This document shows, one piece after another, positions 1 to 9,477 of a stretch of 64,000 bases of DNA (positions are counted from its first letter, which is position 1; each line of letters opens with the position of its first letter). The DNA is from an uncultured Amylibacter sp. (lineage in GTDB: Bacteria; Pseudomonadota; Alphaproteobacteria; Rhodobacterales; Rhodobacteraceae): positions 310,001-374,000 of the forward strand of contig OY365738.1 of assembly GCA_959347345.1 (NCBI GenBank). The letters run 5' to 3'. Made by a program: the position numbers and the translations under genes. Under the pieces are notes generated by a model. It saw only the letters and a program-made list of their open reading frames with translations, was not told the origin of the DNA and searched no databases.

Positions 1-963
1 TTTCCGGGTTTGGGCTTGCCAGCGCAACGCTTGGCGGCACGGATACAAGAGCTGACCGATGGTGAAATCCAAGTCACTTATTTTGCCGCGGGTGAGCGGG
101 TCGGCGCGTTTGATTCGTTTGATAACGTGGCAAACGGCGATTCGCAGGGCTATGTCGGGGCAGAGTATTATTGGCGCGGCAAACATCCGGGATTCGCGCC
201 CTTTACTGCCATTCCTTTTGGCTTGACGGCGGGTGAGATTGACGCATGGATTAAATTCGGTGGCGGGCAGGAGCTTTGGGACGAATTGTCCGATGGTTTC
301 GGCATCAAAGCGGTAGCCATGGGCAACACAGGCGTGCAAATGGGCGGTTGGTTTAACAAAGAAATCAACTCTGCCGATGATTTGAAGGGGCTGAAAATGC
401 GTATTCCGGGGCTTGGCGGGGACGTTATGGCTAAATTGGGAGCGTCGCCCGTATCTTTGCCCGGCGGGCAGATTTATGAAAACCTAGTTTCTGGCGCGAT
501 TGACGCGACAGAGTGGGTTGGCCCGTTCAACGATTATTTCATGAAGTTTTATGAAGCCGCGAAGTATTATTACTATCCCGGTATGCATGAGCCAGGTGCG
601 CAGTTGGCACTGGGCATGAATGCGTCGTTCTGGAATGGGTTGTCAAAGACTCACCAAGAAATCATCAAGGCCGCATCGGCGGAAGAAAACGCGGCTACGC
701 TGGCGGAGACTAACGCCAATAACGGGCAGTTTTTGAACCGTTTGGTTAATGACCATGGTGTGGAATTGCGTGAGTTTAACGATGATATCTATGATTCGTT
801 TGGCGAGGCTGCGGCAGAAGTGATTGAAGAAGCACGGACGCATGATGAACTGGCTACGCGGATTTATGATAGCCATCTGCAAGCGCGGTCGGAAATCGGT
901 GCGTGGACGGCATTGTCGGATACCGCCTATGTTATCAAGCGGAATGGCGTGTTGAATCGCTAG
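1..963 (+). CDS. TRAP transporter substrate-binding protein, TakP/DctP type (5' end outside window)
   Basis: Periplasmic solute receptor of a tripartite ATP-independent transporter. It captures an organic acid and delivers it to a DctQM membrane pair. The reading frame is open from base 1 (first visible residues FPGLGLPAQRLA), so the signal peptide and about 40 residues lie upstream of the window. The phrase FAAGERVGAFDSFDNVANG and the block around LKGLKMRIPG (Arg134 of the visible part) are typical of the TakP branch, where this Arg contacts the substrate carboxylate. The C-terminal half carries the usual long helices. The matching dctQ and dctM genes lie at 4.2-7.8 kb on the opposite strand, with a lipoprotein gene in between, which is unusual because dctPQM normally form one operon. 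The family is certain; the ligand is a guess (2-oxo acids are typical of TakP). Confidence 0.9.
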   Translation, partial: FPGLGLPAQRLAARIQELTDGEIQVTYFAAGERVGAFDSFDNVANGDSQGYVGAEYYWRGKHPGFAPFTAIPFGLTAGEIDAWIKFGGGQELWDELSDGFGIKAVAMGNTGVQMGGWFNKEINSADDLKGLKMRIPGLGGDVMAKLGASPVSLPGGQIYENLVSGAIDATEWVGPFNDYFMKFYEAAKYYYYPGMHEPGAQLALGMNASFWNGLSKTHQEIIKAASAEENAATLAETNANNGQFLNRLVNDHGVELREFNDDIYDSFGEAAAEVIEEARTHDELATRIYDSHLQARSEIGAWTALSDTAYVIKRNGVLNR

Positions 964-989
964 ATTTGCGTGAATAAGAATAAGAATAA

Positions 990-1018
990 GGTTAGCCCTG
1001 CGGGGCTGACCTTTTTTT
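990..1018 (+). terminator. Rho-independent terminator after dctP-like gene
   Basis: A GC-rich hairpin (GGTTAGCCC, short loop, GGGGCTGACC, with one G-T pair) is followed directly by seven T residues. It starts 27 bases after the dctP stop codon and closes that transcript before the lipoprotein promoter. Confidence 0.85.
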
Positions 1019-1024
1019 ATGGGC

Positions 1025-1078
1025 TTGACATACGCCAAAAATTGTGTTTATAGTGGGATTGTTAATGAATTCTTAACC
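1025..1078 (+). promoter_or_regulatory. Sigma70-type promoter with a possible CtrA box, upstream of the lipoprotein
   Basis: TTGACA at 1025-1030 is followed 17 bases later by TTATAG (1048-1053), a good -35/-10 pair. Just downstream, 1062-1078 reads TTAA-N7-TTAACC, which fits the alphaproteobacterial CtrA consensus and would cover the start of transcription, a repressing position. The promoter is well supported; the CtrA site rests on one short match and could be chance. Confidence 0.6.
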
Positions 1079-1094
1079 ATCAAAGGACACCCCA

Positions 1095-4000
1095 ATGACT
1101 TATCTTAAAACCCTAATCGCCCTAACCACCCTTGCTCTGCTAACCGCTTGCGCTGGGGGTGTTACTATTAATCCCGTTGTGAATAACAATAACGGACCCA
1201 CAGCCGCGACTTGCACGGCGAATCCGTTTGCCACGGGTTGCACGACCACGCCAACCCAGCAGGCGACTTTCTGCCGAGATAAGTCCAAAACCACCGATAC
1301 AAAGGACAGCGACTGCGCCCCAACAGTGATTCGCCTTTGCGGTGAAAATCCGTTTGAAACGGGGCTTTGCACCGAGCCAACGCCAACGGAGGCAGAGGCT
1401 TTTTGCAGTGATGACACCAAATCCACCGCGACAAAGGCAAACGATTGCATCCCGACTATCAGCCGCGTTTGCGGGGAAAACCCGTTTGAGGCAGGGCTTT
1501 GCTTTGATGATAATACCTATGAACCCACACGGGTTCAGATTCGGGCGACATGTGACAATGCCGATGGTGCGAACACGCCGCGACACGCGCTCTGCCCTGA
1601 TATAGTTGTCACGGAATGCACGGCTGACCCGTTTTTGGCGGTTTGCAGGTTAGGCACGGCGGGTGCGGATGATGGAACGTATGGGCTGGAACGGACGAAA
1701 CAGATTGCCGCGACCTGCCCAAATAATGTGCATGATATAAGATGCCATGGGGAAGAGCCTTATGAAACCACCAGACAAGGAATCCTCAGTAATTGTGAAA
1801 CCAATGTAGGCACGGGTAATGCTTGCCCCGCTGATGTGGTTATGCAGGTTTGCATAGGCAATCCGTATAATACAATTCTTTGCAATGACTCCGCCATTGA
1901 TTATACCGCCCAACGCTTGATACGCCTTAACGAATGCAAAGCTAATAACGGGCTTGACGGCTGTGCGGCGGCGGCCGCGACCACTTGCCCCGCGAATCCG
2001 TTTCAAGCGGTGCTTTGTTTTATTGATACGACTTATGAAGGGGACAGGACAACCCAAACGCAAAATTGCCGTGATGGGGTTACCGATGCGCCGAATTGCC
2101 CTGATGTGCTGATAGCCGTTTGCAATGCGGATAAATTTGATACCCATTGCATGGGGGCGACTGATTATATAGACGCGCAACGGAATGAATGTGCGCTTGC
2201 CACTGCGACAACCGCACAATGCAACGGGGTTTTCGCGGCAGCTCTGGCAGGGTGTTTGGCGGATCCGTTTAGCGTGGCGTGTGATACAGAGGCGACCTTT
2301 ACGGCGAGCAGAGATTCCGTGCGAACCAGCAGGTTTGGCTTTTGCGAAACCGACCAAACAAACGATGCCCGTTGCGCGGGTTATAGGACTTGCAGTGATG
2401 CGGATTTCGCGCCCATAACCTGTGGTACGGATTTTAATTCTGCGCGGATGATGTTTTGCGGGACAACCGCGAATGCGTTTGACCCGCTATGTACTGCTAA
2501 TGGTTTGATAGATGCGGCGGCACAATTGGCGTATTGTAAATTGTCCACCACTAACCTTTTTGGCACGGATTGTAACACGGGTACTTTTACACAGGCACGG
2601 GTGGAGTTTTGTATGGCAACCCCAAACACCGACGGCTGTAGGGCTGATGCACTGGGCGAGAGTTTGATGAGCGTGACTGACCCTTGCGCGGGTGGTGTGT
2701 GTGTGGTTAATACCGCCGATTGGTTGGATAGCTTTACGGGGAATGATGCCCTGACGACCACGCCAAACACAACAACCCGCGTAAATCAATTTTTGCAAGC
2801 AACGGCAACGGGTTTCGCTAGTGGAGCTAACGCGGGGATTAGGCAAAGTTTTGGCAGTCCGACCACTGATATAGCCATTCAAACCCTAACTTTTGCCGAA
2901 GCCGACACCGCCACGGGTGGCTTGGCGTTCTTTGGCGGAGAGCTTTATTCTGGTCAAGCTGGCAGTGAAACTGGTACAGGAACTTATTTTTATTATGCTG
3001 GGGTTTTGCCTAATACAAACCTTGGCGCACCGATAACCAAAACTATAACATCCGCAAGATGGATGGGTCAAATCCGTTCTGATGCGGATGTTTTTAATGC
3101 TAAATTAACCGCAAATCCGACTGCTGGTTTTGGGCTTAATATTACCTTTGACGGGGCAGAGGGAACGATAGAGGAGATTTTTGCTACTGGGCAGTTTGCC
3201 TATGAAATAGATGGCAAATTTAATGATAAGGGGATTATTTCAGGCACCGTTATCTATAGTGGAAGCAACGAGGTAGGGGGTAAAATAGTCTTAAATACGG
3301 ACAGCATATCTTACAGTCCGGGAACTTTACGCGGAATTATCGGTTCGAGCGGCGCGGTTGGTGTATTTCATAGTGATAATGCGAATCCTGAAGCGGGGGT
3401 AAATAAGGCTACCTATTCTGGCGGGTTTGTCGCCGCGCCACCCCCGCCACCCGACCCTTGCATCGCGGCGGATAATTGTGTGGAATTTGCCGCTTGGGAG
3501 GCTAGTTTGGATACGGGCGGGGTTAATGCCAGCCAAACTTTGCAGGAGTCGGGTTATAGGAATACAGGAACTAATAATAGTACTTATATCAAATTGGATG
3601 ATGGCAAAATCAAATTCGTGAGTGTTGCTACTAGTCCTCCACATGCAGCTACTGACCGGACTTTTACCCCCAATATTTTACGCTTGAATGAAACAGAGGG
3701 TCAAGACGGCTATGAAAGCGGTTTTGCCTACGTATGGAATAACTTGGATTTTAATGGGCAAATATACGCGGGGATTCTAGCAACCACAAATCTGGGCGCA
3801 CCGCTTGTCGATGACTCCAAAGATGGCACTTGGACTGGCAGGTTAGGAGGTACCACTAGTTTCGCCGAGCCCACTCTAGTGGCTGATACTTTCTCACTGC
3901 AAGTTACTTTTGGCGGTAGTAGTTCTGAGCCAGGGAGCGTGGGGACGATTGAGTCTTTGGATGGCGATGGCGTCGTTGGATTTGCTCCTGTAGCTGGTCT

Positions 4001-4211
4001 TCGTGATGGCATGAGGTTCAGGGGTGATTTTAACGCTGCTGGTGTGATGTGGGGCAAAGTTAATTCTAACGATGCTGCTGGTGCTGACAATGGCACATTC
4101 AGTGGGCTGATTGGTGCAAAAGGCGCGGTTGGCGTGTTTAGAAACGCGACTTCTGTGTCTAACTATGTTGGCGGGTTTGAGGTCAAGCCACCCGCACCCT
4201 CCTCACCCTAA
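1095..4211 (+). CDS. Large Cys-rich lipoprotein with two C-terminal beta-barrel-like modules
   Basis: No assigned function. Residues 1-19 form a lipoprotein signal peptide ending in the lipobox LTAC, with Cys19 the lipidated residue. The start follows AAAGGACA with good spacing. Residues about 30-530 hold irregular Cys-rich repeats of the form C-x-x-NPF-x(4-5)-C-x(n)-R-x(3-4)-C. Residues about 537-782 and 790-1030 are two copies of a beta-rich module found in every lipoprotein of this window. It has the blocks AGxLxxTxLGAP, WxGxx, GxIxG, then GIIG/GLIGxxGAVGVF and a final Y(S/V)GGF. The closing pattern recalls the barrel end of TbpB-like surface lipoproteins, but that is inference. A proline hinge (APPPPPDPC) joins the two modules. 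The protein is probably surface-exposed, and the gene sits between dctP and dctQM. Confidence 0.8.
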   Translation: MTYLKTLIALTTLALLTACAGGVTINPVVNNNNGPTAATCTANPFATGCTTTPTQQATFCRDKSKTTDTKDSDCAPTVIRLCGENPFETGLCTEPTPTEAEAFCSDDTKSTATKANDCIPTISRVCGENPFEAGLCFDDNTYEPTRVQIRATCDNADGANTPRHALCPDIVVTECTADPFLAVCRLGTAGADDGTYGLERTKQIAATCPNNVHDIRCHGEEPYETTRQGILSNCETNVGTGNACPADVVMQVCIGNPYNTILCNDSAIDYTAQRLIRLNECKANNGLDGCAAAAATTCPANPFQAVLCFIDTTYEGDRTTQTQNCRDGVTDAPNCPDVLIAVCNADKFDTHCMGATDYIDAQRNECALATATTAQCNGVFAAALAGCLADPFSVACDTEATFTASRDSVRTSRFGFCETDQTNDARCAGYRTCSDADFAPITCGTDFNSARMMFCGTTANAFDPLCTANGLIDAAAQLAYCKLSTTNLFGTDCNTGTFTQARVEFCMATPNTDGCRADALGESLMSVTDPCAGGVCVVNTADWLDSFTGNDALTTTPNTTTRVNQFLQATATGFASGANAGIRQSFGSPTTDIAIQTLTFAEADTATGGLAFFGGELYSGQAGSETGTGTYFYYAGVLPNTNLGAPITKTITSARWMGQIRSDADVFNAKLTANPTAGFGLNITFDGAEGTIEEIFATGQFAYEIDGKFNDKGIISGTVIYSGSNEVGGKIVLNTDSISYSPGTLRGIIGSSGAVGVFHSDNANPEAGVNKATYSGGFVAAPPPPPDPCIAADNCVEFAAWEASLDTGGVNASQTLQESGYRNTGTNNSTYIKLDDGKIKFVSVATSPPHAATDRTFTPNILRLNETEGQDGYESGFAYVWNNLDFNGQIYAGILATTNLGAPLVDDSKDGTWTGRLGGTTSFAEPTLVADTFSLQVTFGGSSSEPGSVGTIESLDGDGVVGFAPVAGLRDGMRFRGDFNAAGVMWGKVNSNDAAGADNGTFSGLIGAKGAVGVFRNATSVSNYVGGFEVKPPAPSSP

Positions 4212-4240
4212 CACGGGCGGGTTAATCGTTAATCACCCCG

Positions 4241-6871
4241 CTAAAAATTAAGCGAAATATCACGATGGGTGGCTTGGCAGGCGGATACATATAACGCTTG
4301 CTCCCTACTTAACCGAGACTGCGCCTTCATCCCCAATGTCCCCCGCAACGCACCCTCATACGTCTCTAACACCACGGTCATATCCGCCGCCGCCGATATC
4401 CGCCAAGACTCCGCCTCTAACATATCCGCCGCCAGAACCAGTTGCTCACCCGCTTTGCCCGCGTCGGGGGAGCGCGCATTCATCGCCCGTTCCGCCTTTG
4501 ACACCAAATCCGCAACCGCAGATAGCCCAGCCGACCCACGCACCCAGCTTTTGAACTCACCCAACCGTTCCACTATATCCTCTGGCACTGCCCGCGCCAA
4601 GGACACCTGCAACGCCATCAAACCATCACGAGCCACTGCCAAATCCTCATTCGCACGGAGTATCGCCAATAACCCAGCGATAGGCTCATAGGCATCCATC
4701 GCCGTGCGTTCATACAGGCGATAGGCATTGGTGCGGTCTTTCAAAACCGCCTTATACACCGCGTCCGCCTCCGCCCAGCCAGCAGGCACTTCCGCCAAAA
4801 TACGTGCCTGTTCTGCACGGATAGCCACAACCTCGTGCTCAATCAAAGAGGTCTGATCGACGCTGTTGCTTTGCAATCGCTCCGCCTCTGCCTCTAACCT
4901 GCGAATATCGCGTTCCAACCTGCGCACAAACCGATGCAAGGGGGCATAAACCTCCGCCGCCTCTGCCACCAAATCATCCTGCATCTGCGCCGCCCGATAC
5001 AAGGCAATCGCACGGGGCGCGGATTCCAGCGCATCGGCAATATCCCCCGCCCATTTATCGGGCAAATCGGCGCGAACCCCAGCCAGCCCCTCAACGGCAG
5101 TCATAATCCCAGATTCCGCCAGCCCGATATTATCCGCGATATAATTATTCACGCAATAATTCAAACGCGGATTGCGTGGCGGTGGGGAGTTATCGGACAA
5201 CAAGGACACTCGGTTCGGCAAGTAATTCACCAAAGACGGCACATAGGCGACTATCCCCAACGCCCCCAACTGCAATAAAATAAAGGGAATAACGCCCTTA
5301 TACATATTCAGGGTTTTCACGATTTTAGGCGCGACTCCGCGCAGGTAAAACAGGGCAAACCCAAACGGCGGGGTTAAAAACGAGGTCTGTATATTCAGCC
5401 CAATCATCACCCCCAGCCAAACGGCGGTGACATTGGCGGAGGGGTCGGATAGCAAAATAGGCGCGACTATCGGCACGACCACAACGGCTATTTCAATGAA
5501 ATCAAGGAAAAACCCAAGGATAAACATCACCGCCATAACGACAAAGAATTTGAACCAGAACCCGCCTGGCAAGCCTTCTAGGAACTCGCGGATTAAATGT
5601 TCCCCGCCAAACGCACGGAAGGCCGCGGTTAAAATCGCCGCGCCCAGCAGGATAATAAACACCAGCGAGGTGGTCTTTGCCGTTTCTATCATAACCGACT
5701 CCAGCGTATTGCTGATTTTGAAAACCCGCCATCCGCTCCAAACCAATCCCGTTACGATAAAAACACAGGCTATGATAGCCAAAATCACCCCAGCCATATC
5801 GTGGGTTGTGTGGATATTTTTAATGTTCGTGTTAAACATTTGCGTAATAATCACCACGCCAACCAGCCCCGTTACGCACAAAATCGCGGGGGTATAAACC
5901 AGCCGTTTTGTTTCACACAGGCGATAGCCCGCCATCAATAACGCCCCTGCCGCGCCAATCGCACCCGCTTGATTGACCGTGGCTACGCCAGACATAATGG
6001 AGCCTAGAACCATAAAAATGAGCACCAAAGGCGGGATTAACGTCAGCAAAACCTTTGCCAAAAACGCTCGGTCAAACCGCCCGTCATACTGCACAGGGGG
6101 GGCAAGCGCGGGGCGCAACCACGCGGCAATCAAAACATAGCCCATATACAACCCCACAAGCACCATGCCAGGGATGAACGCACCCAAAAACATCTCCCCC
6201 GCCGAGGTGGAAACCACATCAAACTGCGACGGCATCGTCAATTCGCCCGTGTTTTCCTTGTATAAAGCCTTGCGCAAACTGCTGCCTTGGTCGGCGGCAC
6301 TGGCCAACTGATCGGCTAGGATAATCAGCACAATGGAAGGCGGAATAATCTGCCCAAGCGTGCCAGACGCGGCAATCGTGCCAGTCGCCATGGATTGGGA
6401 ATAGTTATTGCGCAGCATCGCGGGCAGGGAAATCAGCCCCATTGCGACAACGGTCGCCCCGACTATCCCCGTGGTTGCCGCCAATAACGCACCGACAAAT
6501 ATCACCGAAATGCCAAGCCCGCCTGGGACGGGGCCGAAAAGCTGTGCCATAGTAATCAGCAAATCCTCTGCTATTCGTGATTTTTGCAGCATAATCCCCA
6601 TAAAAATAAAGAGCGGAATAGCGATAAGGGTGTCGCGTTCGGCCTCCCAATATATGCCCCTTAAATTCGTAACCCCCGCCGATAACCATTGTGACGGGTT
6701 GCCTTGCGCGAAAAACGCCCCCGAATCGCTGGCGAAAATCAACCCGCATAAGCCCGCGAGGGCTATGGTAAATATGGAAACACCGGGCAGAGCAAAGGCA
6801 ACAGGATAACCCGCGCCCAAGGCAAACGCCATCAAACCGACCAGTAATAATAGGAAAAATAACTCCATCAC
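4241..6871 (-). CDS. dctM: TRAP transporter large permease (DctM) with long C-terminal extension
   Basis: Membrane channel subunit of a TRAP transporter, which imports organic acids with sodium ions. The first 560 or so residues are a typical hydrophobic DctM core with many membrane helices, including the PGGLGISVIFVGALLAATTG and QTSFLTPPFGFALFYLRGVAP blocks. The remaining 300 or so residues (from about LLSDNSPPP) are soluble, rich in Ala, Glu and Arg, and predicted helical or coiled-coil. Usual DctM proteins are 420-630 residues, so the 876-residue length comes from this tail, which probably lies in the cytoplasm. The ATG overlaps the end of dctQ by four bases, so translation is coupled. The gene converges with the lipoprotein gene 29 bases away. 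Confidence 0.9.
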   Translation of the reverse strand: MMELFFLLLLVGLMAFALGAGYPVAFALPGVSIFTIALAGLCGLIFASDSGAFFAQGNPSQWLSAGVTNLRGIYWEAERDTLIAIPLFIFMGIMLQKSRIAEDLLITMAQLFGPVPGGLGISVIFVGALLAATTGIVGATVVAMGLISLPAMLRNNYSQSMATGTIAASGTLGQIIPPSIVLIILADQLASAADQGSSLRKALYKENTGELTMPSQFDVVSTSAGEMFLGAFIPGMVLVGLYMGYVLIAAWLRPALAPPVQYDGRFDRAFLAKVLLTLIPPLVLIFMVLGSIMSGVATVNQAGAIGAAGALLMAGYRLCETKRLVYTPAILCVTGLVGVVIITQMFNTNIKNIHTTHDMAGVILAIIACVFIVTGLVWSGWRVFKISNTLESVMIETAKTTSLVFIILLGAAILTAAFRAFGGEHLIREFLEGLPGGFWFKFFVVMAVMFILGFFLDFIEIAVVVVPIVAPILLSDPSANVTAVWLGVMIGLNIQTSFLTPPFGFALFYLRGVAPKIVKTLNMYKGVIPFILLQLGALGIVAYVPSLVNYLPNRVSLLSDNSPPPRNPRLNYCVNNYIADNIGLAESGIMTAVEGLAGVRADLPDKWAGDIADALESAPRAIALYRAAQMQDDLVAEAAEVYAPLHRFVRRLERDIRRLEAEAERLQSNSVDQTSLIEHEVVAIRAEQARILAEVPAGWAEADAVYKAVLKDRTNAYRLYERTAMDAYEPIAGLLAILRANEDLAVARDGLMALQVSLARAVPEDIVERLGEFKSWVRGSAGLSAVADLVSKAERAMNARSPDAGKAGEQLVLAADMLEAESWRISAAADMTVVLETYEGALRGTLGMKAQSRLSREQALYVSACQATHRDISLNF

Positions 6872-7839
6872 GCGGTGCCTTTCAGTTTGATTTCATCCAT
6901 TTTATCCATGCGGATATCGGCGGAGTCAGGGTCTAAATAATCGGCGGTTGCCGACATCAAATACGCGCTGAATTGCAGCATCATGGACACGGCGAAAACC
7001 AGCAAAAACCCCGCCATCAGGTATTTGACATACAGCCCAAACCCCGCTTGGCTGGTTTCAAAATTGAGCAATGGCCCCATAATAATAGCGGTTTTCTGCC
7101 CCATTCCCAGATACAAAATCGTCCAGCAGAGCGGTATTCCTAGGCACAGCGACCCATAGGCGTTAATCACTGATTTCGTGCGTGTGGTGAAGCTGGCGTA
7201 GAGGACATCGACCCGCACATGCCCCTCTTCCAACAAGGTGAAAGCACTGGCGAACAGGAACAACGCACCGTACCAAAACCGCACGAGGTCTGATAAAAAC
7301 GCCTGTTCGTAAGAGAAAATAAAGCGGAACAGGACGATTAATAATTCCGCGATGACTATCAGTAACGCGAGCCAGTGAAAGCCCAACGTTCGTGTCCGTG
7401 TGGCGGTGATTATGGCTATGATAATGAGGGGGATATGGACGTATGGACCGCGAAAATGCGACCGTCCAAGGTTTTGTTCCAAATCTTTGCCCATGAAGGC
7501 GGATAAAAATCCCTCTACCCGTAGGAATGAAATCAGGGCATCGCCCAGCCCGACTAATAATACGATGAAAAACCCCGCACGGATAAGGAAGGTGTTTATG
7601 TTTGATATGGTGTGCGCGTCTTGGGTGAGGGTGGTTTCGCGGGTTTTGTATAGGTAAATCAAGGCGATGGCGATTAAAGCTAATGTTACTCCCCAGCCCG
7701 TTCCCGCCCCTGCGTTCGCGCCAAATCGGGCGAAAGTGCCAAGGATAAATGCCGTCATCACGCATAAATTGCCCCAGACCAGCAATCGCAGAGCCGTCGG
7801 GCTCGGGTCAAATATGGATTTTTGTCGGGTGGGGGGCAT
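6868..7839 (-). CDS. dctQ: TRAP transporter small permease (DctQ)
   Basis: Small membrane subunit that partners DctM. It is 323 residues with several hydrophobic segments. The C-terminal block contains the DctQ pattern (FASAFTLLEEGHVRVDVLYA, with conserved E and HVRVD) followed by two more helices. The N-terminal 130 residues add extra membrane segments beyond the usual 160-200-residue DctQ, a form seen with long DctM partners. It is the first gene of a dctQM pair with a 4-base overlap (ATGA). The protein interacts with the DctP-type receptor, whose gene here is on the other strand at the window start. The start ATG follows GGGAAACCC. No promoter was recognised in the repeat-filled DNA upstream. 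Confidence 0.87.
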   Translation of the reverse strand: MPPTRQKSIFDPSPTALRLLVWGNLCVMTAFILGTFARFGANAGAGTGWGVTLALIAIALIYLYKTRETTLTQDAHTISNINTFLIRAGFFIVLLVGLGDALISFLRVEGFLSAFMGKDLEQNLGRSHFRGPYVHIPLIIIAIITATRTRTLGFHWLALLIVIAELLIVLFRFIFSYEQAFLSDLVRFWYGALFLFASAFTLLEEGHVRVDVLYASFTTRTKSVINAYGSLCLGIPLCWTILYLGMGQKTAIIMGPLLNFETSQAGFGLYVKYLMAGFLLVFAVSMMLQFSAYLMSATADYLDPDSADIRMDKMDEIKLKGTA

Positions 7840-8631
7840 GGGTTTCCCGTGTTAGAAATTGGATTTATAGGCAAGCCTAGCACAATTCGGCGGGGATGCA
7901 AGGGGTTTTTAGTGATTAGTGATTAGTTATTAGTTATTAGTTATTAGTTATTAGTTATTAGTTATTAGTTATTAGTTATTAGTTATTAGTTATTAGTTAT
8001 TAGTTATTAGTTATTAGTTGTTAGTTATTAGTTATTAGTTGTTAGTTGTTAGTGATTAATTTTTAGCCCTGCGGGTCTGCGTCATTCCTTTGGAATGCCC
8101 CCACGGGGCGCGCCCGCACCCTTGAGGCTAAAGCCTCTTCGGGGCGGGCGCGCCCAAGCCTGTCCGAGCGTCTTTTGCACAGCCTAGATAAATGAATAAT
8201 TTTTTCCTGCCACTTCTTGACTGGTCGGCATTGCGTAGCAATGACGAAGACCCGAAGGGCAGAATCGGTAATCACTAATCTAGGACAATCTACAATCCTA
8301 GGAAACGACCGCCCTGTTTCCTAATTTTAGCGGGCGTGCCCGCAGGGGGGGCGGTCGCGCGCACCCTCACCCCCACGGGTGCGCGTCAGCTTATCGTTTG
8401 TACTGGGTCAGTGTATTTTAGAGTCGCTGGTGACGCAAATTCCCTAACACCTAACAACCAAGACGCACACCCTTCGGGTTCGCGCGACCCGTGCCAAACA
8501 TGACGAATGGTTATTAATCGTTAATCACTAATCACTAATCGTTAAACCTTAACATAATTCCCACACAAATACCCCACCCATCCCCACCGATATTCAAACT
8601 CTCTTAACCTTTTTGCCACAAAACCCACCTT
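7840..8631. repeat. Repeat-filled intergenic region (heptad array, elements B, C and D)
   Basis: No gene here. 7909-8059 is a 7-bp tandem array of about 21 units, mostly TTAGTTA with some TTAGTTG and TTAGTGA. 8063-8165 is a palindromic element (C) whose reverse complement recurs at 21960-22062; it contains GAGGCT-AAA-AGCCTC. 8221-8262 is a short element (D) with the ATTGC-GTA-GCAAT hairpin next to GAAGACCCGAAGGGC, which recurs at 11634, 28768, 43324 and 62770. 8281-8510 is element B, with inverted CGACCGCCC/GGGCGGTCG arms; its reverse complement lies at 62240-62470. 8515-8560 holds further degenerate heptads (TTAATCG, CTAATCA). Confidence 0.9.
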
Positions 8632-9474
8632 ATGAAAATCCTCTTCGCCATCCTTACCATCATAACGGCACTCATAGCCACTGCCACCGCCTCTCGCGCC
8701 GATATAACGCTGACCTTCGGCACCTACGCGGGCGATAAACCCAGCGAAACCGTCCGCGAGTTAAAACCCTTCCTAGATTACCTCGCCCATCAAATCCATC
8801 TAACCCTAGGCGAACCCGTCACTATCGTTATGAAAATCGCGCCGACCTACGACCAAGCCATAGACAACCTGATTAACGGCACTGTGGATTTTTCACGGTT
8901 TGGGCCGTCCTCATACGTTCTGGCAAAAACCCGCGCTCCAACCCTGCGGATTATAGCTACGGAGGCACAAAACAGCCAACGCCCCTATAAGGGCGTGATT
9001 GCCGTCCATAAAGACAGCGACATCCGCCATATCGCCGATTTGCGGGGGCGCTCGTTCGCCTTTGCCTCGCCGTTTTCCACGATTGGGCGGTATTTCGCGC
9101 AGAGCCAACTGCTCACCGCGGGGATAGATTCGGAGGGTCTCAGCCATCATATGTTCCTTAATCGCCACGATAGGGTGGGTGTGGCGGTTGCCGCCAAAAC
9201 TTATGATGCGGGGGCGTTGGAAACCCAAACGTATCAGAGGCTTATCCAAGACGGTGCGCCCTTGCGCAGTATCAAAGATTTTGACCAAACCCCGAAACCT
9301 TGGATAGCGGGGGAGACTATGCCCGAATCGCTCATCCCGATTATCCGCGATATTATGCTGCATGTGCGCGATAAAGCCGCGCTGAGTGCCGTTGCCCAAT
9401 CGGGGTTTGTCATCGGCAATGATAGCTATTATCAACCCGTGCGCGATGCTATGGCGCAAAGTCGGGGGTTTTAA
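8632..9474 (+). CDS. PhnD-like periplasmic phosphate/phosphonate-type binding protein
   Basis: Periplasmic binding protein of the PhnD/SsuA-like type II fold. Residues 1-23 are a signal peptide ending near ASRA. The mature part carries the family marks: TFGTYAGDKPSETVRELKPFLDYL near the start, GTVDFSRFGPSSYV (about residues 83-96) and the hinge block ADLRGRSFAFASPFSTIGRYF (about 133-153). No ABC permease or ATPase gene is adjacent. Instead a hybrid histidine kinase starts 3 bases after the stop codon. This suggests a receptor that reports a ligand to the kinase rather than one feeding a transporter. The ligand is unknown. Confidence 0.83.
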   Translation: MKILFAILTIITALIATATASRADITLTFGTYAGDKPSETVRELKPFLDYLAHQIHLTLGEPVTIVMKIAPTYDQAIDNLINGTVDFSRFGPSSYVLAKTRAPTLRIIATEAQNSQRPYKGVIAVHKDSDIRHIADLRGRSFAFASPFSTIGRYFAQSQLLTAGIDSEGLSHHMFLNRHDRVGVAVAAKTYDAGALETQTYQRLIQDGAPLRSIKDFDQTPKPWIAGETMPESLIPIIRDIMLHVRDKAALSAVAQSGFVIGNDSYYQPVRDAMAQSRGF

Positions 9475-9477
9475 TCT

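Noticed and set aside
7909..8059. Regular short repeats that might suggest a CRISPR array
   Set aside because: Units are 7 bp with no spacers; no cas genes are present. This is a simple tandem repeat.
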